A stretch of 64,000 nt of DNA from Hahella sp. HNIBRBA332. Lineage in GTDB: Bacteria; Pseudomonadota; Gammaproteobacteria; Pseudomonadales; Oleiphilaceae. The stretch is from the NCBI RefSeq assembly GCF_030719035.1, contig NZ_CP132203.1:1674001-1738000 (forward strand), in the 5' to 3' direction. Both the position numbers and the translations under genes were made by a program. Of this stretch, positions 38,801 to 48,400 are shown one piece after another (position 1 is the first letter of the stretch; the number at the start of each line of letters is the position of its first letter). The notes below the pieces were generated by a model, which had not been told where the DNA came from, searched no databases, and saw nothing but the letters and a program-made list of their open reading frames with translations.

Positions 38801-41800
38801 TTGCCTCTTTGCGCGACAATTGGACTTAACTCCGCTGTGACGATAGGCGCATCATTGATATTGACTGCAGTCAGCGTAAAATCGGTACTGACGCTCTCTC
38901 TGCCATCCGAGGCCGTAACAGTCATCGCGTAGTCGCCCTCCATGCCATTGCTCGGAACGCCACGAAGCTTAGCGCCATCAAAATGCAGCCATTCCGGCAA
39001 CGGCTGGCCATTGCTCAGGGCCACGCTGTAGCTGAGAATATCCCCATCACTGTCGGCAAATACGCCATTTGAAACATCCAGCTCAAAGCTGGCGTTTTCT
39101 TGGACCACCTGATCCGTGATTGAGCCAACCAGCACAGGGGCGTTATTTGTTGGAATGCTGGAACCGGCCCAAATCGCGTCCATGGCGGCATGAACCGCAT
39201 TGAGTTGCGCCTCGGTAAGGCTAGGCCTGCCGTCTACAGGGGCTGGATACTCCGACATATAACCGATCAATTGGTCCACTTGGCTGCGAGTAAGCGTTTG
39301 TCCCGCCGCCTCAATAGCCGATAATGGCGCATTGCTGGAAGCAAACCAGTTAGAGACATGGATGGTGTCGCCAGCCAGGCCCAATACATGGATAACCAAG
39401 TGATTGCCTGATTTTTGGAACCACAGGTCGTGTTTAAGGATGTCTTCAGAGATTATCAGCTTGTTGCTGTCGGCGGACGAGTCATAAATCCAATCGCTGC
39501 CGTCACCTCTGGCGTAGTAGTACGTATCGTCGCCAGCGCCGCCAACAAGGCTGTCATTGCCTGAACCGCCACTTAGTGCGTCGTTACCCTCAGCGCCGGA
39601 GAGGTAGTCGTTGCCATCGTCGCCAAAGAGGCGGTCGTCCCCCTCTTCGCCATACAGCTTGTCATTGCCTTCGCCGCCCCTCAGCTCGTCATTGCCCTCC
39701 TGTCCGTATAGCAGGTCGTTTCCGGCTTTTCCGTCCAGCGTATCATCACCCGTTCCGCCGCTGATGCCCTGGTCGTACTCATTTCCCTGAGCGGCCAGCG
39801 TTAGCAGGTCTGAATAGGAGTAGGTGACGCCTGCTTCTTCAAAGGTGATTTTATACTCGGTTAAAAAGTTTAAACTACCGTAGCCTTCCAGCGCATGACT
39901 GTAGAACTCATTGATGGTAATGGCGTCATTAGGCGAGTTTCTAAAGCTGATTTTGAGCCCGGTGCTATTCGCAAAGGCGTATCGGTTGTACACAACATCC
40001 TGAAGGCTGATCTCCCCTTTTATGATGATTTCGTCGTAGTCTTGTTCTGTGTATCCAAGTCTTCCGCGTTGACTGTCAATACTGTCTTCGCCATCGCCCA
40101 GCTGATAGATATAGGTGTCGTTTCCTTCTCCGCCCCATAAACTGTCGTTCCCGGCTCCGCCAATCAACACATCCGAGCCGCGTCCTCCTTCTAGGCGGTC
40201 TTCTCCGTCCCCGCCTGCTAAGGTATCGTCGCCTTCATCTCCCCAGATAATGTCGTCGCCGTCCTGTCCATCGATAGTATCATTGGTATAAAAACCATCA
40301 ATCCTGTCATTATCATGGCTGGCCTTAAGCGCCAAAGTTTGGATATCTGCAGCATTCCAGGTTACTCCAACTTCCTCAAAATGAATTGTGAAGTCGTCGT
40401 CGACAAACCTTCCTCCGTCGGAGAAAAATTCAGTCATGTAAATATTAAACCCTTTCCCATCTCCTCCGTCATACCACACCCCCAAATTCAGATGATCTCT
40501 TCGTACAAGCACGTCATCTAACGCTACCTCTCCAGCAATAACCACTTTATCGCTATATTCCGTACCGTTCTGGTAGCTAATTTTTATATTCGTATTACTG
40601 CTGGACTCCGTTGAGAGGTGGTACGTGTTGTTGCCTGATCCTCCGTAAAAAGACGCACGCCCTTTCCCTGCATAAAATACATCGTCGCCTTCGTCCCCAT
40701 AGATATCCCGTTCTCCATCGCCGGCGTAGAAGGTATCATCGCCTTGACCGCCACGCATCGTCACATTGTGCGCCGCCGTACTCGAAATAACGTCATCGCC
40801 GTCTCCTCCTGAAAGGGTGATGACTTTGGCGCCGGCCGTGATTGTATCGTTCCCGGCGTTACCCTCAATGAAGTCTATTACGGTAGCGCTATCGCCTAAC
40901 TCGATGGTATCCGCGCCACTTGTGCCGGACAGCCCGCCACTGGACTCTGGAGCCTGGAACGTCGCCTTCGCGTCAGAGTCATTCGCTAGAAGGAGCTTGC
41001 TGTTTTTAAAGGTATCAATTGGCATGACAACGAAGTCGTCAGCGCCATAATGAAGAGTGGCATTACTCCCATCCTGCGTAACCTTAATGGCGGACCCGAG
41101 ATAGATGCCTGCGAACTTGATGTAATTGAGTCCCGTGTCCATGATCTGCGCGCCACCGTCGCCAATTCTGAACACATAGGTATCTACGCCGTCGCCGCCG
41201 GCCAGGAAGTCATCCCCCTTACCGCCGTCCAGCGTGTCATTGCCTTCTCCGCCGATGAGGACATCTTTGTCGTAGCCCCCTAACAGAATGTCATTGCCTA
41301 CGCCACCGTACAGGAAGTCCTGGCCTGCGCCGCCATCCATTAGATTGTCGCCTTCCACGCCATAAATGGCGTCGTCGCCGTCTTCACCATAAAGCTTGTC
41401 GTTTCCGGCGCCGCCGACAATAAGGTCTGAGCCTCCGCCGGCATTGACGGTGTCGTTTCCATGGTAAGCCGTGTCCAACTTCGACGTGGTTGGTTTTGAG
41501 AATGACAGTCCGTATTCCGTGACGGCGACCAGATTGTAAGCGGCGTCCGCCCAGATGATATCCTTTCCGCCGCCGCCCTTGATCCTGTCGTTTCCACCGC
41601 CGCCCACGATTTGTTGACCTTCGCCTTCGCCAGCGTCAATGATGTCGTCACCATGAAACTCTCCAGCGAGATCATCGCTGTCGCCCCAGATGAGATCTTT
41701 ATTCGCTCCGCCGTAGATCGTGTCGTTACCGCCATCGCCGTAGAGGATGTTATCTCCGTCTCCGCCATGGATGACGTCATCGCCATGAAACTGACCTGCC

Positions 41801-44800
41801 AGGTCTACGCCGTCCCCTGAAATCTCATCCGCGTCCGCACCCCCGTCTAAGGTGTCATTACCGCCATGTCCAACAATAATATCTTTACCTGCACCGCCGT
41901 AGATGACGTCATCGCCATGCAGGGTAGGATCTAGGTCAGGAGCGCCTTCCAACACGCCTCGGTCGCCCCATAGGGTGTCGTCGCCAGCGCCGCCGTCAAT
42001 GACGTCAGAACCAATTTCTCCAAAAATGCGATCATTATCGCCGCCGCCGGATAAGGTGTCGTCATAGTTAACGCCAGCCTCTCTCTCGGTGATGTAATCA
42101 TCACGATTGACTTCGGCCTGATTGCTGGAAGAAAGGACTTTATATTCATTGCGGCTATCGCCTGCGATGAAGTCATTACCTATGCCGCCAATAATAATAT
42201 CGCTGCCGCTTCCGCCGCTGAGGATGTCATTGCCTGCGCCGCCCAGTATCTCGTCGTCGCCTTCATCTCCTGACACCCAGTCGTCGCCATCGCCTGCGTC
42301 AATGTAATCGCTGGAGGAGGCGTCTTCTTTCTCGTAGTTGGGAGATGGGGTTCCTAGGTCGTCATATAGGCGTTGCCCCGAGTTCCCCCAAATCCAGTCA
42401 TTGCCGTCACCGCCCAGAATATGGTCGTTGCCATGACCGCCTTCCAGGACGTCTGCGCCAAGGGCTCCGTCCATAAAGTCATCGCCTGCGCGGCCATAGA
42501 AAAAGTCGCCGGACTGATAACCGCCATAAAATGCGTCTTGTTTGTCCGTGCCCTCAAAAAAGAACACGTAACCGCTATCGGGCTTGCCTTTTTTCCACTT
42601 CGGCAGCGAGGCGCCATTATGGTCTTTGCCATTAGCGTAGTCCCACAGCTTGGTCGCGTCTTCCGCTTTAAATATCAGACCGGATTTATTGATCTCATCC
42701 TGATATGCCAAGCCGTCACGCGCTTCCCATGTGGTTTTGATGATGGTGGAAGTGGTTCCGGGTCGGAGGATTTCGCCTGTATTGACGTTATACGCTCCTG
42801 AGGCGGAAGGAGGCGCGTTATCTTCCGGCTCTTTTATAGAAATACCAAAATTTAAATTAGGGTCATTCGGGTCGAAATAACAAATAAAAATCGAGCCGCC
42901 GCTAGTGTCGCCTTTCATAGTAATGAAGAGCTGTTTGGTGTCGCTCAGAAGGTAAGTGTTACCGTCTTCATCTTCAAAGATATTAGTGCCCGATGTGACC
43001 CGCGTAATTTCACTAATGACCTTCCCTGAGTCCGATGCGCTCTTTTTAAGCGTTATTTTATTATTTCCTTGCAAGTCTAGTATGATGTCTTGACCATCGC
43101 CCATGGTATAGATATAGGTGTCATCACCAGCTCCTCCCCAAAGACGATCATTTCCTTCTCCGCCTTCTAATGTATCCTGCCCGTCATTTCCTTCAATGTA
43201 GTCGTTACCAAAGTCGCCTGTAATAACGTCATTTCCGCCGTCTCCGAACAGCTTGTCATCGTTGATGCCTCCTTCTATGATCTCGCCATTATCGCTACCA
43301 AAAATTATTTTGATTGGCGCTCCTAAATCTGTTCCTGAGACATTTAATGTGTACTCGTAAATATCTGGGTTTAATCCATCAACAAACTGATAAGATTCTT
43401 TTGTAATCCCATTAATTTCCAGACCATCTCTTTTCATTGTCTCGAAGGATAGGAATAGTGATCTACATCGAATCCACTCTTCAGACATGCTCCCCATGCC
43501 TGTGGCCGGATCAAAGAGATCTAGCTCACCGTTCGTATTATGTTGATCATAGTCAGCATTGCTAATAGCGAAAGGGTTAAGCTTACGGAGAGCATAGCGC
43601 CATGCAATATCATGCTTGGCCGCCTCAGCGATTGCGTCCGGGTTGTATTTTTGTGAGCCAGACTCGCCCCCCAGTTGGAACTCATCTAAGCTGTGGTATT
43701 CCAGCAGTTTATCTGGGGGCGGAAGCTTGGAAATAAGGTCATCAGGACTTTCTGAATATCCAAAAATACCTTCAGAAACGGCATGAATCATGTCTAACGT
43801 TTCATCATCCGCTTTATCTTTAAAGTCCTGGAAATAGGCGCCAGCTGTTGCTCCGCCGAAATAACCGCCAGCAATAGCCGCTCCAAAACCGACGACTGCT
43901 AATAGGGGGGCTGAAGTCACTCCGACAAAGCCCAGGAACATTCCAGCCGCCATCATCCCGGCGATAGACCCAATTTCGGAGCCTATTGTTTCCGCTGCCC
44001 AGTTTTCCATAATGTCCCGGGCCGCCGCCATATCGCCTTTCTCTGCGGCAGCTTCCGCTTCATTAGACGTAAGCAGAAGATCCAGGGCAAAAAAAGCTGG
44101 ACCAAGAGCTTTTAAGGTGCCAGCACCAACATCCAGCAGAACCTTTTTATTAGTGGATATTAATGAAGTAATTTCAGTTGATGTAGCCTTGATGAAATCA
44201 TCAAAAAACTTCTTTTGGTCTGGATTGAAAAAGCTGAAACTACTAATTGGCACACCTGGTTTGGGTACTATTTCAATAATTCCATCTACTATTTTGTATT
44301 CAAAGTTATCTCCGATTAATTCTGCTTTCTTTAATAGATCCGCACGATGGAATATATGACGGATGTTAAAGACAGGGCCTGGCGTTACATTGGTAAATAA
44401 TCCCGCTGCCGCATTGATGGAAATTGATTGAGAGACCATGGCTGCTGAGACTGCATCAATTCCTCTCAGTTTGGAAAGCTTAGATAGTTCTTCTACAGGT
44501 ATGCCGTCGATCTTGAAGCTAACGCCCGTCTTATCAAACTTATCTATTAATGCATGAATTTCTGTGACGGAGAAAACACTGGTTTCTTTTGGCAGATCAG
44601 GAAGTATGAGTGAGAAATTTCCTTTTGCGTCTTCTATAAATCGTCTAGAAGCAATATCCCAAAACGAATTGTTGCTAGCTCGCATACCTGTACTGGGATC
44701 TGTTCCGAGCTCGGCTATCCGCAACTCATTATCGAAGATAGCGCCTTGTGCCTTTGACATCTCCCTGCGTTTGATGAACGGGTTAGGTCCATCTGGCGAG

Positions 44801-45141
44801 TTTATAGTTATCTGGTATTTAAGCGCCATCTCAATGGCGAGCTTGAATTCAGAGCTGTTCATAAGCTTGCCGACTTGGCTTTCAGCTATAACTATTCCAT
44901 TTTTTGACTTATTAATAGCTTTAGCCACCTGGAAAGCTTCTGTCCCATTTGGTAGGGCTCCACTATAAAGAATATAAGGGGTGTTACCTTTTCCGCCGGG
45001 ATTTAAAAGATCACCACTTGTATTTTCTAATATTTGTTTTAATTCTTCAATTGTATAAGGTTTTACCCCTTCAACTTTGTTTATAACGTCTTTTGTTCTT
45101 TCTTTTATTTTTTCGATGGAATACTCAAAGGTGGTCGCCAT
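35836..45141 (-). CDS. Giant RTX protein with N-terminal effector-like region
   Basis: The protein has 3101 residues and no Sec signal peptide. Residues 1-610 are non-RTX: a possible toxin domain (about 55-225, with ILYSGALPNGTEAF and SNNSFWDIASRRFIEDAKG), a Gly/Ala-rich hydrophobic segment (387-437) that may enter membranes, and an unknown part. Residues about 615-1960 hold several RTX blocks (GGxGxDxLxGG). About 2000-3060 carries four cadherin-like (CADG/He_PIG) and three LamG-like modules. The last 60 residues, with ALVSAMAAFDAPSGGE, resemble type I secretion signals of large adhesins. The start codon overlaps the stop of the upstream small gene. The toxin reading is an inference from the pattern only. 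Confidence 0.88.
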   Translation of the reverse strand: MATTFEYSIEKIKERTKDVINKVEGVKPYTIEELKQILENTSGDLLNPGGKGNTPYILYSGALPNGTEAFQVAKAINKSKNGIVIAESQVGKLMNSSEFKLAIEMALKYQITINSPDGPNPFIKRREMSKAQGAIFDNELRIAELGTDPSTGMRASNNSFWDIASRRFIEDAKGNFSLILPDLPKETSVFSVTEIHALIDKFDKTGVSFKIDGIPVEELSKLSKLRGIDAVSAAMVSQSISINAAAGLFTNVTPGPVFNIRHIFHRADLLKKAELIGDNFEYKIVDGIIEIVPKPGVPISSFSFFNPDQKKFFDDFIKATSTEITSLISTNKKVLLDVGAGTLKALGPAFFALDLLLTSNEAEAAAEKGDMAAARDIMENWAAETIGSEIGSIAGMMAAGMFLGFVGVTSAPLLAVVGFGAAIAGGYFGGATAGAYFQDFKDKADDETLDMIHAVSEGIFGYSESPDDLISKLPPPDKLLEYHSLDEFQLGGESGSQKYNPDAIAEAAKHDIAWRYALRKLNPFAISNADYDQHNTNGELDLFDPATGMGSMSEEWIRCRSLFLSFETMKRDGLEINGITKESYQFVDGLNPDIYEYTLNVSGTDLGAPIKIIFGSDNGEIIEGGINDDKLFGDGGNDVITGDFGNDYIEGNDGQDTLEGGEGNDRLWGGAGDDTYIYTMGDGQDIILDLQGNNKITLKKSASDSGKVISEITRVTSGTNIFEDEDGNTYLLSDTKQLFITMKGDTSGGSIFICYFDPNDPNLNFGISIKEPEDNAPPSASGAYNVNTGEILRPGTTSTIIKTTWEARDGLAYQDEINKSGLIFKAEDATKLWDYANGKDHNGASLPKWKKGKPDSGYVFFFEGTDKQDAFYGGYQSGDFFYGRAGDDFMDGALGADVLEGGHGNDHILGGDGNDWIWGNSGQRLYDDLGTPSPNYEKEDASSSDYIDAGDGDDWVSGDEGDDEILGGAGNDILSGGSGSDIIIGGIGNDFIAGDSRNEYKVLSSSNQAEVNRDDYITEREAGVNYDDTLSGGGDNDRIFGEIGSDVIDGGAGDDTLWGDRGVLEGAPDLDPTLHGDDVIYGGAGKDIIVGHGGNDTLDGGADADEISGDGVDLAGQFHGDDVIHGGDGDNILYGDGGNDTIYGGANKDLIWGDSDDLAGEFHGDDIIDAGEGEGQQIVGGGGNDRIKGGGGKDIIWADAAYNLVAVTEYGLSFSKPTTSKLDTAYHGNDTVNAGGGSDLIVGGAGNDKLYGEDGDDAIYGVEGDNLMDGGAGQDFLYGGVGNDILLGGYDKDVLIGGEGNDTLDGGKGDDFLAGGDGVDTYVFRIGDGGAQIMDTGLNYIKFAGIYLGSAIKVTQDGSNATLHYGADDFVVMPIDTFKNSKLLLANDSDAKATFQAPESSGGLSGTSGADTIELGDSATVIDFIEGNAGNDTITAGAKVITLSGGDGDDVISSTAAHNVTMRGGQGDDTFYAGDGERDIYGDEGDDVFYAGKGRASFYGGSGNNTYHLSTESSSNTNIKISYQNGTEYSDKVVIAGEVALDDVLVRRDHLNLGVWYDGGDGKGFNIYMTEFFSDGGRFVDDDFTIHFEEVGVTWNAADIQTLALKASHDNDRIDGFYTNDTIDGQDGDDIIWGDEGDDTLAGGDGEDRLEGGRGSDVLIGGAGNDSLWGGEGNDTYIYQLGDGEDSIDSQRGRLGYTEQDYDEIIIKGEISLQDVVYNRYAFANSTGLKISFRNSPNDAITINEFYSHALEGYGSLNFLTEYKITFEEAGVTYSYSDLLTLAAQGNEYDQGISGGTGDDTLDGKAGNDLLYGQEGNDELRGGEGNDKLYGEEGDDRLFGDDGNDYLSGAEGNDALSGGSGNDSLVGGAGDDTYYYARGDGSDWIYDSSADSNKLIISEDILKHDLWFQKSGNHLVIHVLGLAGDTIHVSNWFASSNAPLSAIEAAGQTLTRSQVDQLIGYMSEYPAPVDGRPSLTEAQLNAVHAAMDAIWAGSSIPTNNAPVLVGSITDQVVQENASFELDVSNGVFADSDGDILSYSVALSNGQPLPEWLHFDGAKLRGVPSNGMEGDYAMTVTASDGRESVSTDFTLTAVNINDAPIVTAELSPIVAQRGKELSFAIPAGSFIDPDQNDALTYSVSLKEGGLLPEWLVFDPETQTFRGTPAEPGDYDIKVTARDKAGASTDALLTLTVEPGPVDPANHEFRLPENNRIATIGEADLAGDWTLEVLVKQGQVTDGASVLLNSSKNAISLTQWNGGGKMGLTVYGKTAYTFDYVAPVDQWVRLTLIRKGPVTSLLVNGSLRHVRDGAINLPLSTLGKNNSTADLDASLGEVRVWNYAKEYEDAAIAWDTPLNGAETGLYLWYDFREGEGMTIHDQSGNGRHAALDSSNTTSVWGEVIPGTGYDTPSEVSNHTPTLSAALNDVQTRVGEALNFNVPAGSFTDVDEGDALSYSATLADGATLPEWLSFDEATHTFSGAPSRSGNFDIKVTATDNAGASTSDIFALFVAPEETVAGNPFNHEFKLPATNKQANIGELDLSGDWTLEMLVKRAPDEDGASILLNSAGASIRLTQWNGGGNMGITAYGKGDYKFNYAAPIGEWVQLTLVREGNQTHLYENGELKDTLALGVDLPLSTLSKNSSVGDLEGSLGDIRVWSYAKHAEEVLIGVNDKVPGQDNSLHLWYDFREGEGTVIHDQSGNGRHATLDSSNTTGVWGDVIPGTGGDEPVEKPNHAPTLSAALIDVETKAGEVLSFGVPAGSFTDVDEGDALSYSATLADGTPLPEWLSFDATTQTFSGAPSSASDLEIKVTATDNTGASAEDVFALTVSPAPTASEDPFNHEFKLPSTNRQANIGESDLSGDWTLEMLVKRAPDEDGASILLNSAGASIRLTQWNGGGNMGITAYGKGDYKFNYAAPIGEWVQLTLVREGNQTHLYENGELKDTLALGVDLPLASLSKNSSVADLEGSFGDLRVWNYAKDAEAVASSWSATISGNESGLHLWYDFREGEGTTVHDQSGHGRDAVLASGNTTGVWGDVIPGTGGATMAAFTMSDWPEPVLADDSGMGHKVEALVSAMAAFDAPSGGEILLPHDPHNQPSVTIAAAW
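36030..38520 (-). repeat. Tandem 955-base coding repeats (LamG plus cadherin-like modules)
   Basis: Three units with a period of about 955 bases lie in the 3' part of the RTX gene, with equivalent points near 36032, 36987 and 37943. Units one and two are nearly identical over the LamG module, down to long runs of residues; the third is more divergent. This indicates recent duplication or gene conversion. Confidence 0.85.
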
Positions 45142-45563
45142 TAAATGTCTTCCTTGAAATAATACATTCCGTAATTTAGTACGTCTAAAGCTTCTTTAGC
45201 TTCATGTGTAACTTTTTCTTTTTTTAGGGGGTCTTCGATAGGTATTGGCTTCAGTATGCGTGTTTGGTACTCTGTCTCTAAAAGATATTTTTCACCATCT
45301 AAATATAAAAGAACCCGGTTTACGCCGAGTACATAGGAAATCTCTATTGCGTAATAGTTTCTGTTTCGATCTATTGCCCAGGAACTTAAATGACATATAT
45401 CGCCGTAGGGCGTCGCGTACTCAAAACTAATTCCTGGTTTAGCTCCTCTTTTGTGAACTGTCTCTAGTAAATGGTCGGGCCAATGATTGGGCCAATCATC
45501 GCACAGGTCATCTTGAACTCTTATGCAACTCTCAGGGGTTAGGTCTTCTAAAATGTAGCTCAT
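45141..45563 (-). CDS. Small protein coupled to the RTX gene (family of four)
   Basis: The start is ATG 45563 (140 residues), where the other family members also begin; an ATG at 45668 would add 35 residues absent from them. Shared features are ILEDLTPESCIRVQDDL, PGISFEYATPYGDICHL and LLYLDGEKYLLETEYQT. No known domain is recognised. Stop and start overlap as TAATG with the RTX gene, so translation is coupled. An immunity protein, chaperone or adaptor is plausible. It lacks the conserved features of HlyC acyltransferases. The last third differs from the other copies. Confidence 0.8.
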   Translation of the reverse strand: MSYILEDLTPESCIRVQDDLCDDWPNHWPDHLLETVHKRGAKPGISFEYATPYGDICHLSSWAIDRNRNYYAIEISYVLGVNRVLLYLDGEKYLLETEYQTRILKPIPIEDPLKKEKVTHEAKEALDVLNYGMYYFKEDI

Positions 45564-46394
45564 ATATTTTTCCAAATTACGTTTGATGAGTGTTTCTATA
45601 GTATTGTCTGTCTCAGAAATGTATGGGCAGACAGGTGTTTCAATAATGTGGGTTGCCGCATTTTGCAACTTATCTAGGCCAGTTGATTTTTCTCTTTGGG
45701 TAAAAGGGCTCTAGCTGCATTTCTTCTCGTTGGTGTTAAGGAAACTTGTCTGCTGGTCGGTGATGTGGCTATACATGATCGGCTACTATTCTCTTCTCCA
45801 TAAAAATGTAACGTAGGCTCAGGTAAGGTGGAAAAACGAAGCCTGCTGACTTATGCATGTTATAACACGATGTAGCGACAGATTTATTCGGTTACAGAGA
45901 GCCGTCGTAAGTATTAAGGCGTTAACAGCTCTTGCTTGCGGCGGAATTTTTGCACTCTGAATCAGGGGGCATTGCCCAGGATGGTGACGGGAAAAAGGCC
46001 CAGCGGCGGCGGAGATAGGTTGTCTTCATGATTAGTGTGATATTCCCTTAAGGCAGGCGAGAAATAAGGGCGTATTTTACATCTTTCAGGCAGTCCGGCC
46101 ACTGAAAATTAGGAACAGTGGCGTAACTTTTTATGTGCCCGGCGAAGTGTGAGAGATATGCCCACATAGGCCTGTATCTGTAAGTGTTTTCTTGACCAGA
46201 GTGTCCATGTTGATCCTACCCACCAATGATAGAAACCCTGTTAAGCGAGTAAACCTCTCAACAGAGGTGAACTAGGACCAGTCAGGAAACTCCGAACCTT
46301 AAAATCCCCCAACAAGATACTGCGACAAGCACAACGCGGAAGCCCTGACATCGGCTCATCGACCTGGCGTGAGCCGTGCCCATCGTGACGAACC
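45564..46394. other. Long intergenic region without a recognised gene
   Basis: About 830 bases lie upstream of the small gene/RTX operon, so they hold its promoter. The first 30 bases match the upstream regions of the other family copies. Near 46190-46240 a few short runs (TTGACCAGA, TCCTACC) recall the right end of the IS3 element, which may be chance. No complete frame or RNA is recognised. Confidence 0.4.
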
Positions 46395-47234
46395 TTAGAG
46401 CCTGAAAAGATTCTCCAGAAAAGCGGCTACCGGTTGCCTGGCCATAGGCAGGTTAAGCAGGGTGTGGGGCGCATCGGGTATTAATACGACGCTGGCGTTA
46501 GCGCGCCCTTTGAAAGCCTCTATACAATTTCCCTTGGCGGACGCATTTCCGAGCCATTCATTGGCGGAAGAGAAGTAAGGGTCGCTGGCGCTGATGACGT
46601 TAATGATGGGACGCCCGTCGAGCACAGCGGTATCGGGAGAAGCCACAAAGTAGTTATTCTCGCAACTCCACGAAAAGATAATTCGTCCTGCGAATGCCTC
46701 GCCGCTATAACGGGCTACCGCAACCGATCCTTCACTGGCGCCCGCCAGTGCCAGGCGTTGATTGTCCGCCCAGGGAATCGTCTTCAACGCCTGAATGGCC
46801 AGATTGATTTCAGAGCTGCGCAGGGCATGGATTTTCTCGTAGATATCCTTACTGACCGGCGACTTATAGGTCAGTCTATCTGGCAGGGCGAAAGAGTCGG
46901 GGGCGAGACTGGCGATTCCCAGGCCAGCCAGCCACTGTTGCCATTGACCAATAGCTTGCAAACCCAGACCTGAGGAACCATGCAGGAGTACCACCACGGG
47001 AACCTTTTTCTCCAAAAGCTTTGGCGCATTTTTTAATAAACCCAGATAGATATCGCCGCCAGTGACGCTGCCAGGCAGCGCTATCTGAGCGTTGCTTATC
47101 GCCTTACGGGATGAAACGGCGTCGTGAGCGCTTGCATGCCCCTTTACTTCTCCTTGTGGTGTTTTGGCTTCCGCCTGCAGGGAAAGGACGGCGTAGGTAT
47201 ATAGCATGGCAAAAAGAAAGTGGGATAGTTTCAT
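46395..47234 (-). CDS. Secreted alpha/beta hydrolase, dienelactone-hydrolase-like
   Basis: From ATG 47234 the protein has 279 residues with a signal peptide (MKLSHFLFAMLYTYAVLSLQ). The fold is shown by VVLLHGSSGLG (oxyanion region), nucleophile Ser in LAGASEGSVA, and a late acid and His (VVLIPDAPHTLL). The substrate is unknown. It is divergent from a LysR gene, which probably regulates it. Confidence 0.82.
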   Translation of the reverse strand: MKLSHFLFAMLYTYAVLSLQAEAKTPQGEVKGHASAHDAVSSRKAISNAQIALPGSVTGGDIYLGLLKNAPKLLEKKVPVVVLLHGSSGLGLQAIGQWQQWLAGLGIASLAPDSFALPDRLTYKSPVSKDIYEKIHALRSSEINLAIQALKTIPWADNQRLALAGASEGSVAVARYSGEAFAGRIIFSWSCENNYFVASPDTAVLDGRPIINVISASDPYFSSANEWLGNASAKGNCIEAFKGRANASVVLIPDAPHTLLNLPMARQPVAAFLENLFRL

Positions 47235-47335
47235 GGCGCGGCTCCGATACAAGCTCCAATAGTGACGTCACCACTTTAAAAATCAGCTTGAGTGATGTCT
47301 AATGCATTAATTGAGCTGATTAATAATTAAGAGTT
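47235..47335. promoter_or_regulatory. Divergent hydrolase/LysR intergenic region
   Basis: The 101-base region contains an inverted repeat, AATCAGCTTG at 47281-47290 and TGAGCTGATT at 47312-47321, and a T-N11-A-like ATTAATTGAGCTGATTAAT stretch. These are fair candidates for the LysR binding site. Confidence 0.55.
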
Positions 47336-48271
47336 ATGAATCTATCTCAGCGTCATCTCCAGATGTTCGTTACCACTGCCGCTTATTGTAATGTCTCTCG
47401 GGCAAGTGAAATCCTGCACATCAGCCAGCCGGCGTTGACACGGGCTCTGAAGGAGCTTGAAAGCCAGCTCGGCGTCACCCTGTTTCAGCGCACAACCCGC
47501 AGAATTAATCTGACCATGGAAGGCGAAAGGTTTCTGCCGGTCGCCCAGCGGCTTCTCAACGATATGACTGCTGCGATAGATATGGTGCGAGGGGAAGCGA
47601 CAGGACAGCAGGGTTCGGTTAGTCTGGCGGTGGGTGAGGCATTTGGCTGCACAGTGCTTCCAGCCGTGCTTAAGGTGTTCGCCCAAAGCTTTCCAAGGGT
47701 GCGTGTCAGGATCATCAATGACAACAGTCAGGGGATTACCCGACGGGTTGATAATAGTGAAGTGGACTTCGGTATTGGCACCCCTGTTGGAAACACTGGA
47801 GCGCTGTTGTGCACCCCGTTGTTAAGCGCTCCTCTGGGGTTGCTTGCCGATCCCTCCGAGTACAAGCTTGGGGCTGACGTGGATGCCTGTGATCTAGCCA
47901 GCCTGCCTTTGCTTAAGGAAAGTAACGATACCAGTATTCATCATTTGCTTAGCGTCAACGGCTCGGATGTGGTGGCATGGATGAGTATCGGAATTGAGGT
48001 TTCGAGCCTGGCTCAACAACTGGCATTGGCCCGGTCTGGAGTCGGTGTTGCTGTGCTGTCTGCTTTAGGGGCGTCGCACTATGACGCTGTATCCATGAAG
48101 TTCTCCCAACTTAAGCCAGAGATAAACAGGAAAGTCTTCCTCATGCAACGCAGGGACAAAGTGTTATCACCTTCATCCCGAGCATTATTGGCGACGATCT
48201 TTGAGCATATGCATTCAGTACCTTTGCATTCCATGGTTCGGCTGGCTAAGGGCGAAACATCTTCTTCGTAG
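47336..48271 (+). CDS. LysR-family transcriptional regulator
   Basis: The 311-residue protein has the LysR helix-turn-helix (FVTTAAYCNVSRASEILHIS, QPALTRALKELESQLGVTLF) and an effector domain (SVSLAVGEAFGCTVLPAVLKVF). It is divergent from the secreted hydrolase gene. Its GC content fits the host, unlike the AT-rich genes to its right. Confidence 0.92.
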   Translation: MNLSQRHLQMFVTTAAYCNVSRASEILHISQPALTRALKELESQLGVTLFQRTTRRINLTMEGERFLPVAQRLLNDMTAAIDMVRGEATGQQGSVSLAVGEAFGCTVLPAVLKVFAQSFPRVRVRIINDNSQGITRRVDNSEVDFGIGTPVGNTGALLCTPLLSAPLGLLADPSEYKLGADVDACDLASLPLLKESNDTSIHHLLSVNGSDVVAWMSIGIEVSSLAQQLALARSGVGVAVLSALGASHYDAVSMKFSQLKPEINRKVFLMQRRDKVLSPSSRALLATIFEHMHSVPLHSMVRLAKGETSSS

Positions 48272-48400
48272 AGCAAGCCCAAATGGAGTTTTATAGGGTG
48301 GCATAAGCCCAGAAGTTTGGCTGCTGTTCATCCAATAGCTTTCAAAGAGGGCGCTTCTAAGCATGGCTCGCTAGTAGTGGCGCTCACATTGTAAAGCGTA

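Noticed and set aside
35836..45141. CRISPR-like or satellite repeats in 39.5-43.3 kb
   Set aside because: The short periodic pattern (27 bases) is the coding for RTX nonapeptides in one continuous frame.
45141..45563. HlyC-type toxin acyltransferase
   Set aside because: Position before an RTX gene fits, but the conserved HlyC features and length are absent, and its paralogs precede non-RTX genes.
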